The position numbers and the translations under genes are program-made. Shown here piece after piece: positions 1 to 10,540 of a stretch of DNA of 64,000 nt (position 1 is the stretch's first letter; each line of letters begins with the position of its first letter). The stretch is from Lucinisca nassula (Eukaryota > Mollusca > Bivalvia > Lucinida > Lucinidae). Location: NCBI GenBank assembly GCA_963580285.1, contig OY757011.1, forward strand, positions 203,997,644 through 204,061,643, given 5' to 3'. The notes beneath the pieces are model-generated. The model worked only from the letters and a program-made list of their open reading frames with translations. It was not told the DNA's origin and searched no databases.

Positions 1-510
1 CGGAGATGTACACTGATGAGTTAGGAAGCCTTCATGCGGACTAAACAAAATAAGGTTATACCGTGACAGAGGTAAGGGCGAGGATTATGGCCATGTAAAT
101 CGATTAAACCCCCCTGTGCAATTCTTTCCACTTACCGTTCCAAGGCGGTTCTTCTGTGGCTGTTTATTTATGTTGTTGTTTGTTACTGTGTGTATCACTT
201 GTGTCTTTTTATTTTGGATGGTCATTTGGCCATTTTGTGGGAAAGTAACTGTCCTTATGACCTTCCTTTGTTTAGGTTTCCATTATGGTCTGATCGCTTC
301 ATGTTTGTGTTTCTTTCACTTTGGTGTCTTTGACGGGTGGAGTAAGTTAATTGTATCGATTCCTGATCTTTGTTTTACTTCTACTTTAAGTGGTTATGTT
401 TGTATCTTTGTTTTTTTAAGATTCTATATGGTTTTATATCTTGTTGAAGATTTGGTTAGAAGTTTGGTTGGAAGTTTGTGCATTATTTCCACCTCTGAAA
501 AGGTTTAGGA
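1..510 (-). repeat. R1 dispersed repeat copy, reverse orientation
   Basis: The text around bases 1-130 (GATGAGTTAGGAAGCC..., ATCGATTAAACC...) and the block to about 440 recur as inverted copies near 3.8, 4.1, 7.8, 24.2, 31.7, 39.9 and 43.8 kb. The 130-codon open frame inside it is hydrophobic only because of the repeat's T-richness; comparable frames appear in other copies, so it is not called a gene. The family has no visible transposase. Confidence 0.7.
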
Positions 511-805
511 ACCTGGTCCGTATGCTTTCATCTGTTGCGTGTTGATTTTTTTTACCATTACTTCTGGTGGCATGAATGGACGATGATCTTTTACTTATTT
601 TTCATATCCTAAGGAAAATTCACTTTAATAACCATCCCTGTCCATGACTGAGTGATCATTCTGATGATATTTAGAAAGAAAAATACCGGTACTACTAGTT
701 TGATTTAAAATTGGTCCAATTAGTAAGTTTCATCCAGTCCAGGGAATTTTGTGCTGTGTCAGGGAAAATTGATTTTTTGCTAAAATGTCAGGGAAATGTC
801 ATGGA
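511..805. other. No gene seen
   Basis: AT-rich, unrecognised sequence. TCAGGGAAAT-type motifs at 755-800 recur near 9,090-9,140, so part of it is probably old repeat. Confidence 0.5.
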
Positions 806-1060
806 GTGCCGTGTGGCGGCCGTAAAACGTCTCCCCGTACATCAACCATAGTGCAGTTTATATTTTACTTTTGGTCCTTTGAGATCAGCTTGAATATTCT
901 GAGAAATCAGAAATAAATTATTGGTTTAGACTCATATTCTACACAGATTTTTAATTATGTGGACCCCATTTTGATTTATATCAGTCTTTGAATCGACTGC
1001 CAATTCGAAATTCGCAAAATTGCAGTATGTTTCCTCTGGCTTTCTTTGTCGGATCATTAC

Positions 1061-1107
1061 AGGGTCACTGATGAGGCTTTATTAGCCGAAACTATGTAGT
1101 ATGACCT
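1061..1107 (+). ncRNA. Type I hammerhead ribozyme, intact core
   Basis: CTGATGA at 1068-1074, stem II GGC/GCC around a 7-nt loop (1075-1087), GAAA at 1088-1091, then a minimal helix III (A-U, C-G, U-A with a 4-nt loop) ending in the cleavage triplet GTA at 1099-1101. Helix I is formed by GGTCA just upstream of the core and TGACC just after the cleavage site. All invariant core bases are present; predicted cleavage is after base 1101. Activity itself cannot be judged from sequence. Confidence 0.75.
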
Positions 1108-1437
1108 ATCTTCTTTCTTATGAATGTTTTCATTGCTCTTAAAGGAACTCAATTTTTATTTGCCTTCACTGCAGCTGGTGTTGTGCCGTGTGGCGGCCGT
1201 AAAACGTCTCCCCGTACATCAACCATAGTGCAGTTTATATTTTACTTTTGGTCCTTTGAGATCAGCGTGAATATTCTGAGAAATCAGAAATAAATTATTG
1301 GTTTAGACTCATATTCTAGACAGATTTTTAATTATGTGGACCCCATTTTGATTTATATCAGTCTTTGAATCGACTGCCTATTCGAAATTCGCAAAATTGC
1401 AGTATGTTTCCTCTGGCTTTCTTTGTCGGATCATTAC

Positions 1438-1484
1438 AGGGTCACCGTTGAGGCTTTATTAGCCGAAACTACGTAGTATGACCC
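1438..1484 (+). other. Hammerhead ribozyme copy with mutated core
   Basis: This is the second unit's version of the ribozyme. The CTGATGA core reads CCGTTGA at 1445-1451, while stem II, GAAA, helix III and helix I are kept. Two substitutions in invariant positions should abolish cleavage. Confidence 0.7.
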
Positions 1485-1534
1485 ATCTTCTTTCTTATGA
1501 ATGTTTTCATTGCTCTTAAAGGAACTCAATTTTG

Positions 1535-2814
1535 ATTTTTATTTACAATTCCAGTCCTGATGGATAGAGAATATCAGAAATTATAACATAAAATGATTAA
1601 GGCATTTTCTTTTTCTTGATATTTTGGACAAAAACGGAATTATATTGATAGCTTATGAATTGCTACCGAAGGGTTTGACAACCCTTGTCTCCTCAGCAGC
1701 CTTTCATTTAAGATACCTGGACGACATTTTAAAGCATTAGTACACTGCTATCATGCATTTATAGTTTAGGAGCAGAACTGAGATATGTGGCTAAAACAGT
1801 GATTTTGTTCCACCCCCCAGGAAGTAAAATTCCCTTGCTGTCATGTGAAAGTGGTATGTCTTGGGGTCTAGAAACCACTTGTTGTACTAAGATATCGATG
1901 GTCAGGTTGCTGTAATTGGACTGTAAACTACGTTACCGTTGAAAATTTGAAAAATCAACACATACATAGATACCTGGAAGTTCATGGTCAAATTTGTATA
2001 AGAAGTTATATAAATTATCCTGTGCAAGCCTCAGCACTAACTAGATTATGCTCACAATATTTTTGATGATTTACACTTTACAAAAACGTAATTTACGTTA
2101 CCTTTTTTACGATTGTATCGAAAATCAAGGATACAGAAATAATTATTCCAGACTGAAAGACCTTATAATGAGAAAACTGGTCAAACTCTTTTTTTTATTT
2201 CCTAAAAATCATTTATTTGACTGAATTAACAACAAGCAAGGTGTAGGTTCAAAACAAACCATATGTAATAGGTTGCTAAGCCAAATAACCATGTATTGAA
2301 TTGTAGAAAATATAGTTTAAAGTGTGTCAATAGAAATGAAAACAGTACGGTTTAAATAATTTAATGGCCTTTTGAGTTTTTGTTAGTTTCCTTTTTAATA
2401 AAATGTTTTTTTAAAAAAAAAGCTGGAATACACATTTAAGCATGTACTGTTTGTAAGTTTTAACTCATTGGTTATGTACGTTACAAAGCTGTTGCTAAAT
2501 AACAAGACGTATTGCAGTGAATGCCTATATTTTGTCTATGGTTTCGATTCCCATTTAAGTTTGAAATGCTTCAAAGAAGGCATTCGCATAACATCTGCTG
2601 ATAAGAGTCAGGTTGTTGACTAGTAACGTACGTAACACCGTACCTACCAACATGTAAAGATGTGATAGAGTGATCTAAAACCTACGCATTTTCAATGAAA
2701 TTCAGCTTTGTATATTTTTGGTGGATCGTTCACTGCATGCGTCTGTGTCTTCATTGCCGATTGTATCAACCAAATGGGAAAAAGAACGATATCAACAGAC
2801 TAAGGTATAAGATG
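1535..2814. other. No gene seen; degraded repeat
   Basis: AT-rich sequence. A segment at about 1,805-1,900 (GTTCCACCCCCCAGGAAGTA) recurs inverted at about 6,480-6,590, and short inverted GTAACGTACGTTAC-like motifs occur in both areas, pointing to an old dispersed repeat. No convincing exon or RNA gene was found. Confidence 0.45.
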
Positions 2815-3252
2815 TTTTGTAAAATGCCGAAGCAGAATGATAGACTTCCGCCACGTAAAGACAGCATTGTGCAGCACTGTAGATTAAACAATACCAGTCA
2901 CAGCACTGTTAATTACCACTGTTTCATATGCAAACAAACTCTTTATGCTAATCCTGACATTCCAAATCCTAATGGCAGGGGTTGGATGGTTCTTGATGGG
3001 GTTCTAATGATCAAAGAGTCTCCGCCTAGAGAAATGACAGAACTGACGTGTAAATTTAAGGTATCTAGATGTGTCTCCGCTATTTGTGTGTATGCAGGAA
3101 GGTCTCGCTGTATTGTACGACAGTCTGTTTGTGTGAAAGGGAAATCTGCGAAAACAGTGGCTGACAGGATTAGTGACAGCTTCGAGGATGTTTCAGACAG
3201 TGATCGAAGGAACTTAAATAGAAGTAGTTCTGGGCATATTTTCCAGATCTAG
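2815..3252 (+). pseudogene. Decayed fragment of a cysteine-rich repeat-borne protein
   Basis: The open frame starting at 2695 contains, from about residue 50, LPPRKDSIVQHCR, later IPNPNGRGWMV and a C-terminal stretch with irregular cysteines. This order (LPP....I.QH, then P..P...GW, then a Cys-rich tail) resembles a protein segment that I recall as recurring in many mollusc and cnidarian genomes, probably mobile-element borne. Here most expected cysteine pairs are missing and the upstream 45 residues look unrelated, so it is best read as a relic. Function is not assigned. It could also be a chance frame. Confidence 0.3.
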
Positions 3253-3369
3253 TTATTATGAGCCAAAACCAACAAACTGTTAGTGAGTGCTGTGAAGAAA
3301 CAGATCAGACTTGGTACAGAGTCTTCAGTGTCCAGATAAAGAGGTCTTGGGTGCTTAGGTACCCACTGA

Positions 3370-4440
3370 GCCCACAGTTAAATAGAAAAATAGAAGTGAA
3401 GGCAATGATCAGGAAACAACACAATTAACCCACAGCCCCCTCAGAAACACCAAAGGGAAACAAACACAAACATGAAGCAACAGACCCTAGCGGAAACATC
3501 AACAACAGAAAGCCAAAAGGACAGTTACTTTTCTACAAAATGGCCAATGGCTATTCAAAACAAAATAATATAAGCGATACAAACACTCAACGACAAACCA
3601 TAAAAAATCAAACGCGACAGAAGAACCGTCTTGGAACGGTCAGTGAAACAAATTCCACGTGGCACGTGGGGGTGGGGTTGGGTGGGGGCTTAAATCGATT
3701 TTACGTGGCCACAATCCTCGCCCTTACTTCCATCGCGATTTAGGCAAATAATTTGTTCAGTCCTCATGAAAAGTAGAAGTAAAACAAAGATCAGGAATTG
3801 ATACAATTAACTTACTCCATCCATAAAAGACACCAAAGGGAAAGAAATACAAACATTAAGCGACCAGACCATAATGGAAACCTAAACAAAGGAAGGCCAT
3901 ATGGACAGTTACTTTCCCACAAAATGGTCATATGGCCATCCAAAATTAAAAGACACAAGTGATACACACAGTAAGTAACAAACAACAACATAAATAAATC
4001 GCCACAGAAGAGCCGCCTTGGAACGGTCAGTGGAAGATTTCCACTGGGGGGGGCTTAAATCGATTTTACGTGGCCACAATCCTCGCCCTTACTTCCGTCG
4101 CGATTTAGACAAATAATTTGTTCAGTCCGCATGAAGGCCTCCTAACTCATCAGTGCAACATCTCCGTGAACACAAAAATCAAAGAACCACAGAGGTGAGA
4201 CAACGGTGAGGACTCGACAGCAAGAAACCACTGAAATGCTGGAGCAAAAGAAAACCAACAGTTAGACTCCGATGAGCCCGACCAGAGACAGAGCCTCTTA
4301 ACTCATCAGTGCAACATCTCCGTGAACACAAAAATCAAACAACCACAGAGATGAAGCAACGGTGATGACAGCAGAAAACCATTGAAATGCTGGAGCAAAA
4401 GAAAACCAACACTTAGACTCCAATTTGACTATGATTTGAC
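3370..4440 (+). repeat. Cluster of R1-family copies and end fragments
   Basis: At least two internal R1 segments (about 3,375-3,650 and 3,768-4,040) and repeated end segments (3,660-3,770, 4,050-4,190, 4,290-4,440) lie head to tail. The shared text includes CACCAAAGGGAAAGAAA and TTTACGTGGCCACAATCC. The short open frames in it are repeat artefacts. Confidence 0.7.
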
Positions 4441-4566
4441 TGAGCAGATCCACGGGCAGATCTAAGTCTTTGCCCGGACACCAATCAATTTGTTGTTGTC
4501 AATTTCATGACACAGCTCATATACCTTCTAGTCATATATGATACTTAGTTGTATATCATACAGTCT

Positions 4567-4568
<2 letters not shown>

Positions 4569-4620
<52 letters not shown>
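4569..4620 (+). repeat. (ATC)n microsatellite
   Basis: About 17 uninterrupted ATC units. It causes an isoleucine-run open frame that is not a gene. Confidence 0.95.
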
Positions 4621-4621
<1 letters not shown>

Positions 4622-5175
4622 ACCTTGATAAATCAAAAGGCTGCAAAATATCTTATCAGAATAATTATTGTACATGCTCTGTTTGTGAATCTCCGGTTTC
4701 CGAGTACCTAATTCAAGCTCTGCAATCGTTACGTACGTTACAACTTAGAAACTGCAATTTTAAAGGCATTTCCATCCAAAATATTCATCTTGCTTAATTC
4801 ATATTCACAAGCATGCATATGCTTTAAAGAGATTGTGAAAGTTGTGGTTACAATTTACTTTGCTTTAATCACACAAGTAATGGTGTATTGTAGACTGAAC
4901 CAAAAATAAACCGTATGTTCAGATATATATGCTGCCACACAGGAAAAGGGCCATTCTGGCAGTCCGCAGCATGAATGTATCAGAGTGCATCCTCAACTAT
5001 TTTTATTAGGTCTAGAACTTTGGTTCTTTTGCTATGATAGTCCTATGACCTACAGTTCTTGTGAGCAAAAATATACGGTTCTTGCGAGGCTACATGGATC
5101 ACAGTCTCGTCTGAACCTTTGCATACTCAATGACACCTTTTTTGTTTTGACGCGGCTCATATACTGTTTGCATAG
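4621..5175. other. No gene seen
   Basis: AT-rich sequence without recognised repeats or RNA genes. Confidence 0.5.
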
Positions 5176-6152
5176 TAATTAAACAAGGTTGGGCAGTAAA
5201 TTCCATCCCCGGTATTTACCAGTGGCGTTTACCGGTATTTACCGGACTGGAAAATACTCATCAAGTGGCAAATACTGGCAAACTGAATTTATTTGCCGTA
5301 AAACACTACAGAAATCCTAACAAATTTGACTTAAAAGAAGAATAATCAAACTAAATGAGTTAAAAATGTTAAAATTTAATATTTATATAAGATTATCAAC
5401 CTACAGAATAAAACATTTCTCAGTTTAAAAATAATATGCTGAATTAGCCAAAAGGTGAATCTAAGACTACACATTTTGAAATTATTTAAACAAAAGAAAG
5501 TATATTTTTAAATCAATAGTAGGGAAATGCAGGTAGAAATTCCCTGTGTGCCTGGTTATTGTCACTTACCATAATGGTTCTAAGTTTTAAATTTGTATTG
5601 ATCAAGATAAGATTGAGCACTGTTAGCCAATCCATCTGCATCTTTTGAACATACTTTATATGGTAAAACCATATGTTCAAATTTTAGGATATCTAAGACT
5701 ATAGCATTTTACTATTTATTGTCCATCAGTGAATTGCAAGATTACTAAAACATTTTACAACTCTGGAGACATGGTTTATTTTAGAGAGCACAAGTTAGCC
5801 AGAGGCAAGGATGGACAAAAGGATGTCATTTTTTCTCCATGTTTTATGTGACTTTAAACAATTAGTCTAGGTAAAAGTAAACAGATGGGTACCGTGGCAG
5901 ATACTATATAGGCATTTTGATTCTAACATTATATTAGATAGTAAAAGTTAAAATATATCAGTATTATTAAATATTAATTCAACTAAACGTTATTTTTGAG
6001 ATTATCCAATTTTAACTGTTGAGTGTAGGGTGGTAAATTCAATTTTCCAGTATTGGCCGGTATTTTCCAGTATTTGCTGGTGTTTACCGGTAAATACCAC
6101 CGGCATGGAAAATACTCATATTTGCCGGCATTTTGCCAACCTTGTAATTAAA
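5176..6152. mobile_element. Non-autonomous hAT-type element with 8-bp target duplication
   Basis: The element runs from 5184 to 6144 (961 bp). It is flanked by TAATTAAA on both sides (5176-5183 and 6145-6152), a perfect 8-bp target duplication. Ends are CAAGGTTGG... and ...CCAACCTTG, a hAT-like terminus. Subterminal regions carry multiple GGTATTTACC/CCGGTAAATACC-type motifs in both orientations, as hAT transposase binding sites often do. No transposase frame is present, so it depends on one elsewhere. Confidence 0.8.
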
Positions 6153-7134
6153 GGATGAACTTTTTATTTGTTCTGTAAATCTGATGATGAGATATACTGC
6201 AGAGTTTATTTCTTGATGACGGTCTCCCAAAGTATTGCAAACTTTACATCAAGTCAGTAATACAGGTGATAATAGGCAAAACGTCAATTAAAGTAACGTA
6301 AATAACATTGGAATAGGTCAACTATGCCCTTATAGGTATTGAAAATCACTTGTTATTATTCAGTTTGTCAAAACTTGTGATGTCTCTATTTATTTTCAAT
6401 ATATTGATGAAACGAGTTTGTGTCCAAGATTTTTCTTTGAACGTCTAAATTTGTGACGGTAACCTACATTACATGCGTATTGTGAAAAACTGACCACAGG
6501 TAACTTAGTACAACAGGCTGTTCTAAGCACTAGAGATATATACCTGACTATTGGTAACAAAGGCATTTTACTTCCTGGGGGGTGGAACAGAACGAAAAAA
6601 AATTTTTTTTGCTTCAAAGCTATTAATTTTCAGGTGCATATTTACATAAGCTTGAATTTATTACAAAACGTCGATGAAAAGGATCCATCAGTGTTGCTAG
6701 CATAGGCTTTTAGCTTTGGCTTGGTTGTAGTTTGGTTTTGTTCAATGCTTTTTCACTCAAAAAGCTTTGCATAGAGTCCGTAGTCTGATAAGATCTTGGC
6801 CTTCCTTTGTTTAGGTTTCCATTATGGTCTGTTTGCTTAATGTTTGTGTTTCTTTCCCTTTGGTGTCTTTGATGGGTGGAGTAAGTTAATTGTATCGATT
6901 CCTGATCTTTGTTTTGCTTCTACCTTGAAAAGTCCTTATTGCCAGCCATTTATTTGTTTCCATGAGATTTCAAACTACCGAAACATCTATTCTCTTTTCC
7001 ACAGGGGAGGTGATTGAAATGCTCAAAGAGACCATAAACTATGCGCTCAAGGGATTACACAATATCAAATCAATAAAACACAACCACGGACTAAGAAAAG
7101 ACCCCTAACTGATAGCGTCTGAAGAAATAGTTTG
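6153..7134. other. No gene; R1 fragment at about 6,790-6,930
   Basis: Bases 6,480-6,600 are the inverted partner of the repeat near 1,805-1,900. Bases 6,790-6,930 are a reverse-orientation R1 fragment ending in GATCTTTGTTTTGCTTC. The rest is unrecognised. Confidence 0.5.
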
Positions 7135-7345
7135 GGCGGCATAATGCATCCGGGCAGAGCTGAATCCAACTGCACACGAGTACTGACAAACCGTATAGAC
7201 GGTGTAAGCCTGCCCAGGAAAAGTTGGACGAGTTGGGCTGTCCATGCATTTGAACAGTTAAGCCTATAATTTAAATTGAGATGTCAGCAAGGTCTCGAAA
7301 GTGACCTATATAGTGTTGAAGGGACATTCAATTCAAACAAAAACT
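7135..7345 (+). repeat. SINE fragment, diverged
   Basis: GGGCAGAGCTGAATCC, GTAAGCCTGCCCAGG and ATTGAGATGTCAGC follow the order of the SINE at 41,485-41,777 but with many changes. It ends near TGTTGAAGGGACATTCAA, the counterpart of the GTTGACGGTGACGTTAAA tail. Confidence 0.5.
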
Positions 7346-7754
7346 GATTTAGAATGTTTGGCAGCATCAGGGATGGGGAGAGTTCGTGGTAGAGTTGGTG
7401 ATATTCAATTTAATCATCAATAAAAATTATCCGATCACAGTTAACACTTATCCTGCTGAATATTCAATTAAGCCACACCCATTTCTGACTTTGAACCAAT
7501 CAGATTACTTGATGTTATTTACTCAAAATGTCAAACAGTGTAGATCCTGATCTGGATCTACATTGCTCGCTAACGTAGGGATTGTCATGAACAGCAGGAA
7601 AAGGCTCAAAATAAAATAAAGAAGCTGGTATAAATAGCAATAATATGAACTGTCAAGTGTCCTGTATATGTGAGAATCTCTTTTACATGAATTTTATAAC
7701 AAATAAAGCTGCTTTATGTTTCGTATCTTAAAAGAGGCAGGATTCAGGCTTTTA
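7346..7754. other. No gene seen
   Basis: AT-rich unrecognised sequence. Confidence 0.45.
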
Positions 7755-8068
7755 AGTAGAAGTAAAACAAAGATCAGGAATTGATACAATTAACTTACTC
7801 CATCCATAAAAGACACCAAAGGGAAAGAAATACAAACATTAAGCGACCAGACCATAATGGAAACCTAAACAAAAGAAGGCCATATGGACAGTTGCTTTCC
7901 CACAAAATGGCCATATGGCCATCCAAAATCAAAAGACACAAGTGATACACACAGTAAGTAACAAACAACAACATAAATAAATCGCCACAGAAGAGCCGCC
8001 TTGGAACGGTCAGTGGAAGATTTCCACTGGGGGGCTTAAATCGATTTTACGTGGCCACAATCCTCGCC
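7755..8068 (+). repeat. R1 copy
   Basis: Nearly identical to the R1 segment at 3,768-4,090, including GAACGGTCAGTGGAAG and the following end motif. Confidence 0.75.
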
Positions 8069-9189
8069 AGGACCAGAATATAAACTGGCCAAAAGAAGTG
8101 AAGCCAGACCCAATTATTTGCAAATGACAATACAAAATTCTCAAAAAATAATTGGTTGTAATCTTTTATTGGGTCTAGATTTTTCACAGAACTTTTTAGT
8201 GAGGAAGCATAAATCTTGTCTTAAAATTTGTTGTGTATGAAACATATTGCATGACTGTCTTTAATTTCAGAAAGCTCTGTATTGGTCCTGTTTTTTACCC
8301 TATCATTTCGAAAATTGACAAACCTTAAAGCCCCAACAGCTTGTTTAGTACAATACCATAGATTCCTCAAAATACTTCTTAATAGATTACTTCAAATTAG
8401 TTTGATTATGAATGTCACAGTTTGTAGTTACCAACTGGGCTTATATGACTTTCAATAGGTTAAAGATAATTGTCACACTGAATGCCTCTTATCATTATCT
8501 TTATTTGGTCCATATTTAATGTTGTGTAAGTAGATGAATACTTATAATTTCAAGTAAGTCATACAGCTTAACAATTACTAGTAAATATAAGAACTAACTT
8601 CGTCCTTCTACTTCATTTTCTAAAATTCATGCCCTTCTTCACGGTAACACCTTTAACAGAACTTAGCCAGTATAGCAGTGTTTAGTAATAAAATTGGAGG
8701 TTATATTCTTGCTTAGTAGTATATTTCTCAAAACGTTACAAGTTATATTCTAAACATTAGATAAATGCAGGACTACAGAAATTGAAAACAATAACCATTC
8801 TTTTGTAGCTTTTGCCGTGAGATTTTCCACTTCCAACTCTGAAAAAAATGCTCTACTCTCCTCTATATTCTGTTTGCAATATGAGTGGCTTAGGTTTAAA
8901 AAGCTGTATGGGAGGTTTAAAGGCCAAAATCAAAATTCTGAATTTAAACAGAAGATAGCAGTTTACGTGCTGTTATTGCAATATCTTTTTGCATAAATCA
9001 GAATAATCAGTATTGATATAAAACAGAGCTATTTGCTATAGATATACATAAAGGCTTGAATAAAAGCATGTTTCCGTGATGGCCATGTATATGTCAGGGA
9101 AATTTGGATTGCCGTCAGGGAATTGTCAGGGAATTTTGTTTTCTCCAGTCTGTATGAACCATGCAGTCTTTGGAATAAAACGGCACTGG
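8069..9189. other. No gene seen
   Basis: AT-rich. Bases 9,090-9,140 hold three TCAGGGAAtT-type motifs shared with 755-800. No exon or RNA gene recognised. Confidence 0.45.
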
Positions 9190-10114
9190 GTTGGCCGAGC
9201 TGTCCTTTTGTCCCCTCAAAGTATTCCCCTTTAACAGATATACAAACTTTCAGTCCTCTGATCCAATCATTGAATGCATTTTGGTAGTCTTTTCGAGGTA
9301 TACTATGAAGGCACTGGAATATTGCAGAACCGAGGTGTTTGCGCTGTACAGTTTTCGACCAGAAAGGTATTTTTTCAGCCGTGGGAACAAAAAAAGTCAC
9401 ACGGGGCAAGGTCAGGGGGAATACGGGGGTGAGGGAGTTCAACAACCTTTTCCTGCTTCAGATAGTCTTGCACAATGAACGCCTTGTGCGATGACGCATT
9501 GTCATGTAGCAATCTGACATTGGCCAAACCAGTTGCGGGTCTTCGTTCTTTGAAATATTTCTTTAATTTTCGTAGAACTTTATTCTTGTAAAACTTCGCA
9601 TTTACAGATTTGCCTTTAGGCACAGCAACCTGATTAGCAGGGCCCTGATTTGAAAAGAATATGGCATACATTACCTTCTTGACGCTCATGGTCCGCTTTG
9701 CAATGCATGGTCTTTTGCAATACTTTGTTGCCCATATTTTGTTCTGAATCTTTCGTTTTGGCTCAAAATGTGAACCCATGTCTCGTCACCTGTGACGACA
9801 TTAGCGAAAGACCGTACATTGTAATTTGGAAACTTTTTAAGCAACTTCTTGGCGCACTGAACGCGTGTATTTTTCTGCTCATCTGTCAACAGATGGGGAA
9901 TCCATCCAGCACAGATCTTTCTCATTTTCAAATTCCGTTTCCTAGCTATTTGCCTAGTGGTGTATCGTTCATCGGTAGCAACTATTTCTTTCACTCTAGC
10001 AACCATCTTGGCAGATGTTGCTCTTTTCGGCCGACGATCATGTGGTGCATCTTCTGTTGAGCCTAGCCCACAGCTGAATTTCTTACACCAACGAAAAACT
10101 GTCGGACAAGACAT
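9190..10114 (-). pseudogene. Decayed mariner-type transposase
   Basis: Reading right to left, an N-terminal segment (9,686-10,114) holds a helix-turn-helix-like stretch and VTGDETWVH, the first catalytic Asp of mariner transposases. A second frame (from about 9,779) carries LLHDNASSHK, the second Asp, and PPDLAPCDFF, the third Asp of the D,D(34)D triad. A third frame (9,029-9,445) has the C-terminal part. Moving between frames shows at least two frameshifts, so the copy cannot make an intact enzyme. The family cuts and pastes DNA at TA sites. Terminal repeats were not identified. Confidence 0.85.
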
Positions 10115-10540
10115 TTCATTATGCCCATAAACCGAACATATTTCATCAAAAATGTCTTTTCACCGTATACCAAGAATACAACGATTCTTAATATGGGACC
10201 GTATTTCAACGGCGTACTCTGACCTTCTTCCAACCATGTTTTGTATTAGTATACAAGAGTAGACAGTGTTTATCGAACGATATACATGGCTAAAGTGGAC
10301 GGATTTTAACAGGATTGGTATCAATGTATAGGTAAAATATTTTTCTACGCTGTGATATTTATTTCCAGGTGATTTTCGCATTAGTGCATGAGAAAACGTT
10401 CTACTTGCATTCATATTTGAACAGTCCTCGTATCCCTTTTCCTCCGTGAGTTTAATAAATTTAATAATACATGAGCACGAATGCAGGATTATGTTTATCA
10501 TATGACATTGAAAACGCATTTTATTCACGATTGTTTTTAG

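Larger units (their letters stand above)
806..1534 (+). repeat. Retrozyme-like tandem dimer, 377-bp period
   Basis: Bases 806-1157 and 1183-1534 are nearly identical direct repeats 377 bp apart, with only scattered substitutions. Each unit holds a hammerhead ribozyme motif at the same place. Animal retrozymes are known as short tandem repeats of a few hundred bases with type I hammerheads having a very short helix III, transcribed and self-cut to unit-length RNAs that circularise. Size, tandem order and ribozyme type match that class. No protein is encoded. Related sequence without tandem structure lies at about 35,920-36,960. Confidence 0.65.

Noticed and set aside
116..508. 130-codon hydrophobic open frame
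   Set aside because: It lies in the R1 repeat. Similar frames in other R1 copies follow from DNA similarity and T-richness; no start context, domain or codon bias supports a protein.
4549..4797. 82-codon frame with an isoleucine run
   Set aside because: Generated by the (ATC)n microsatellite.
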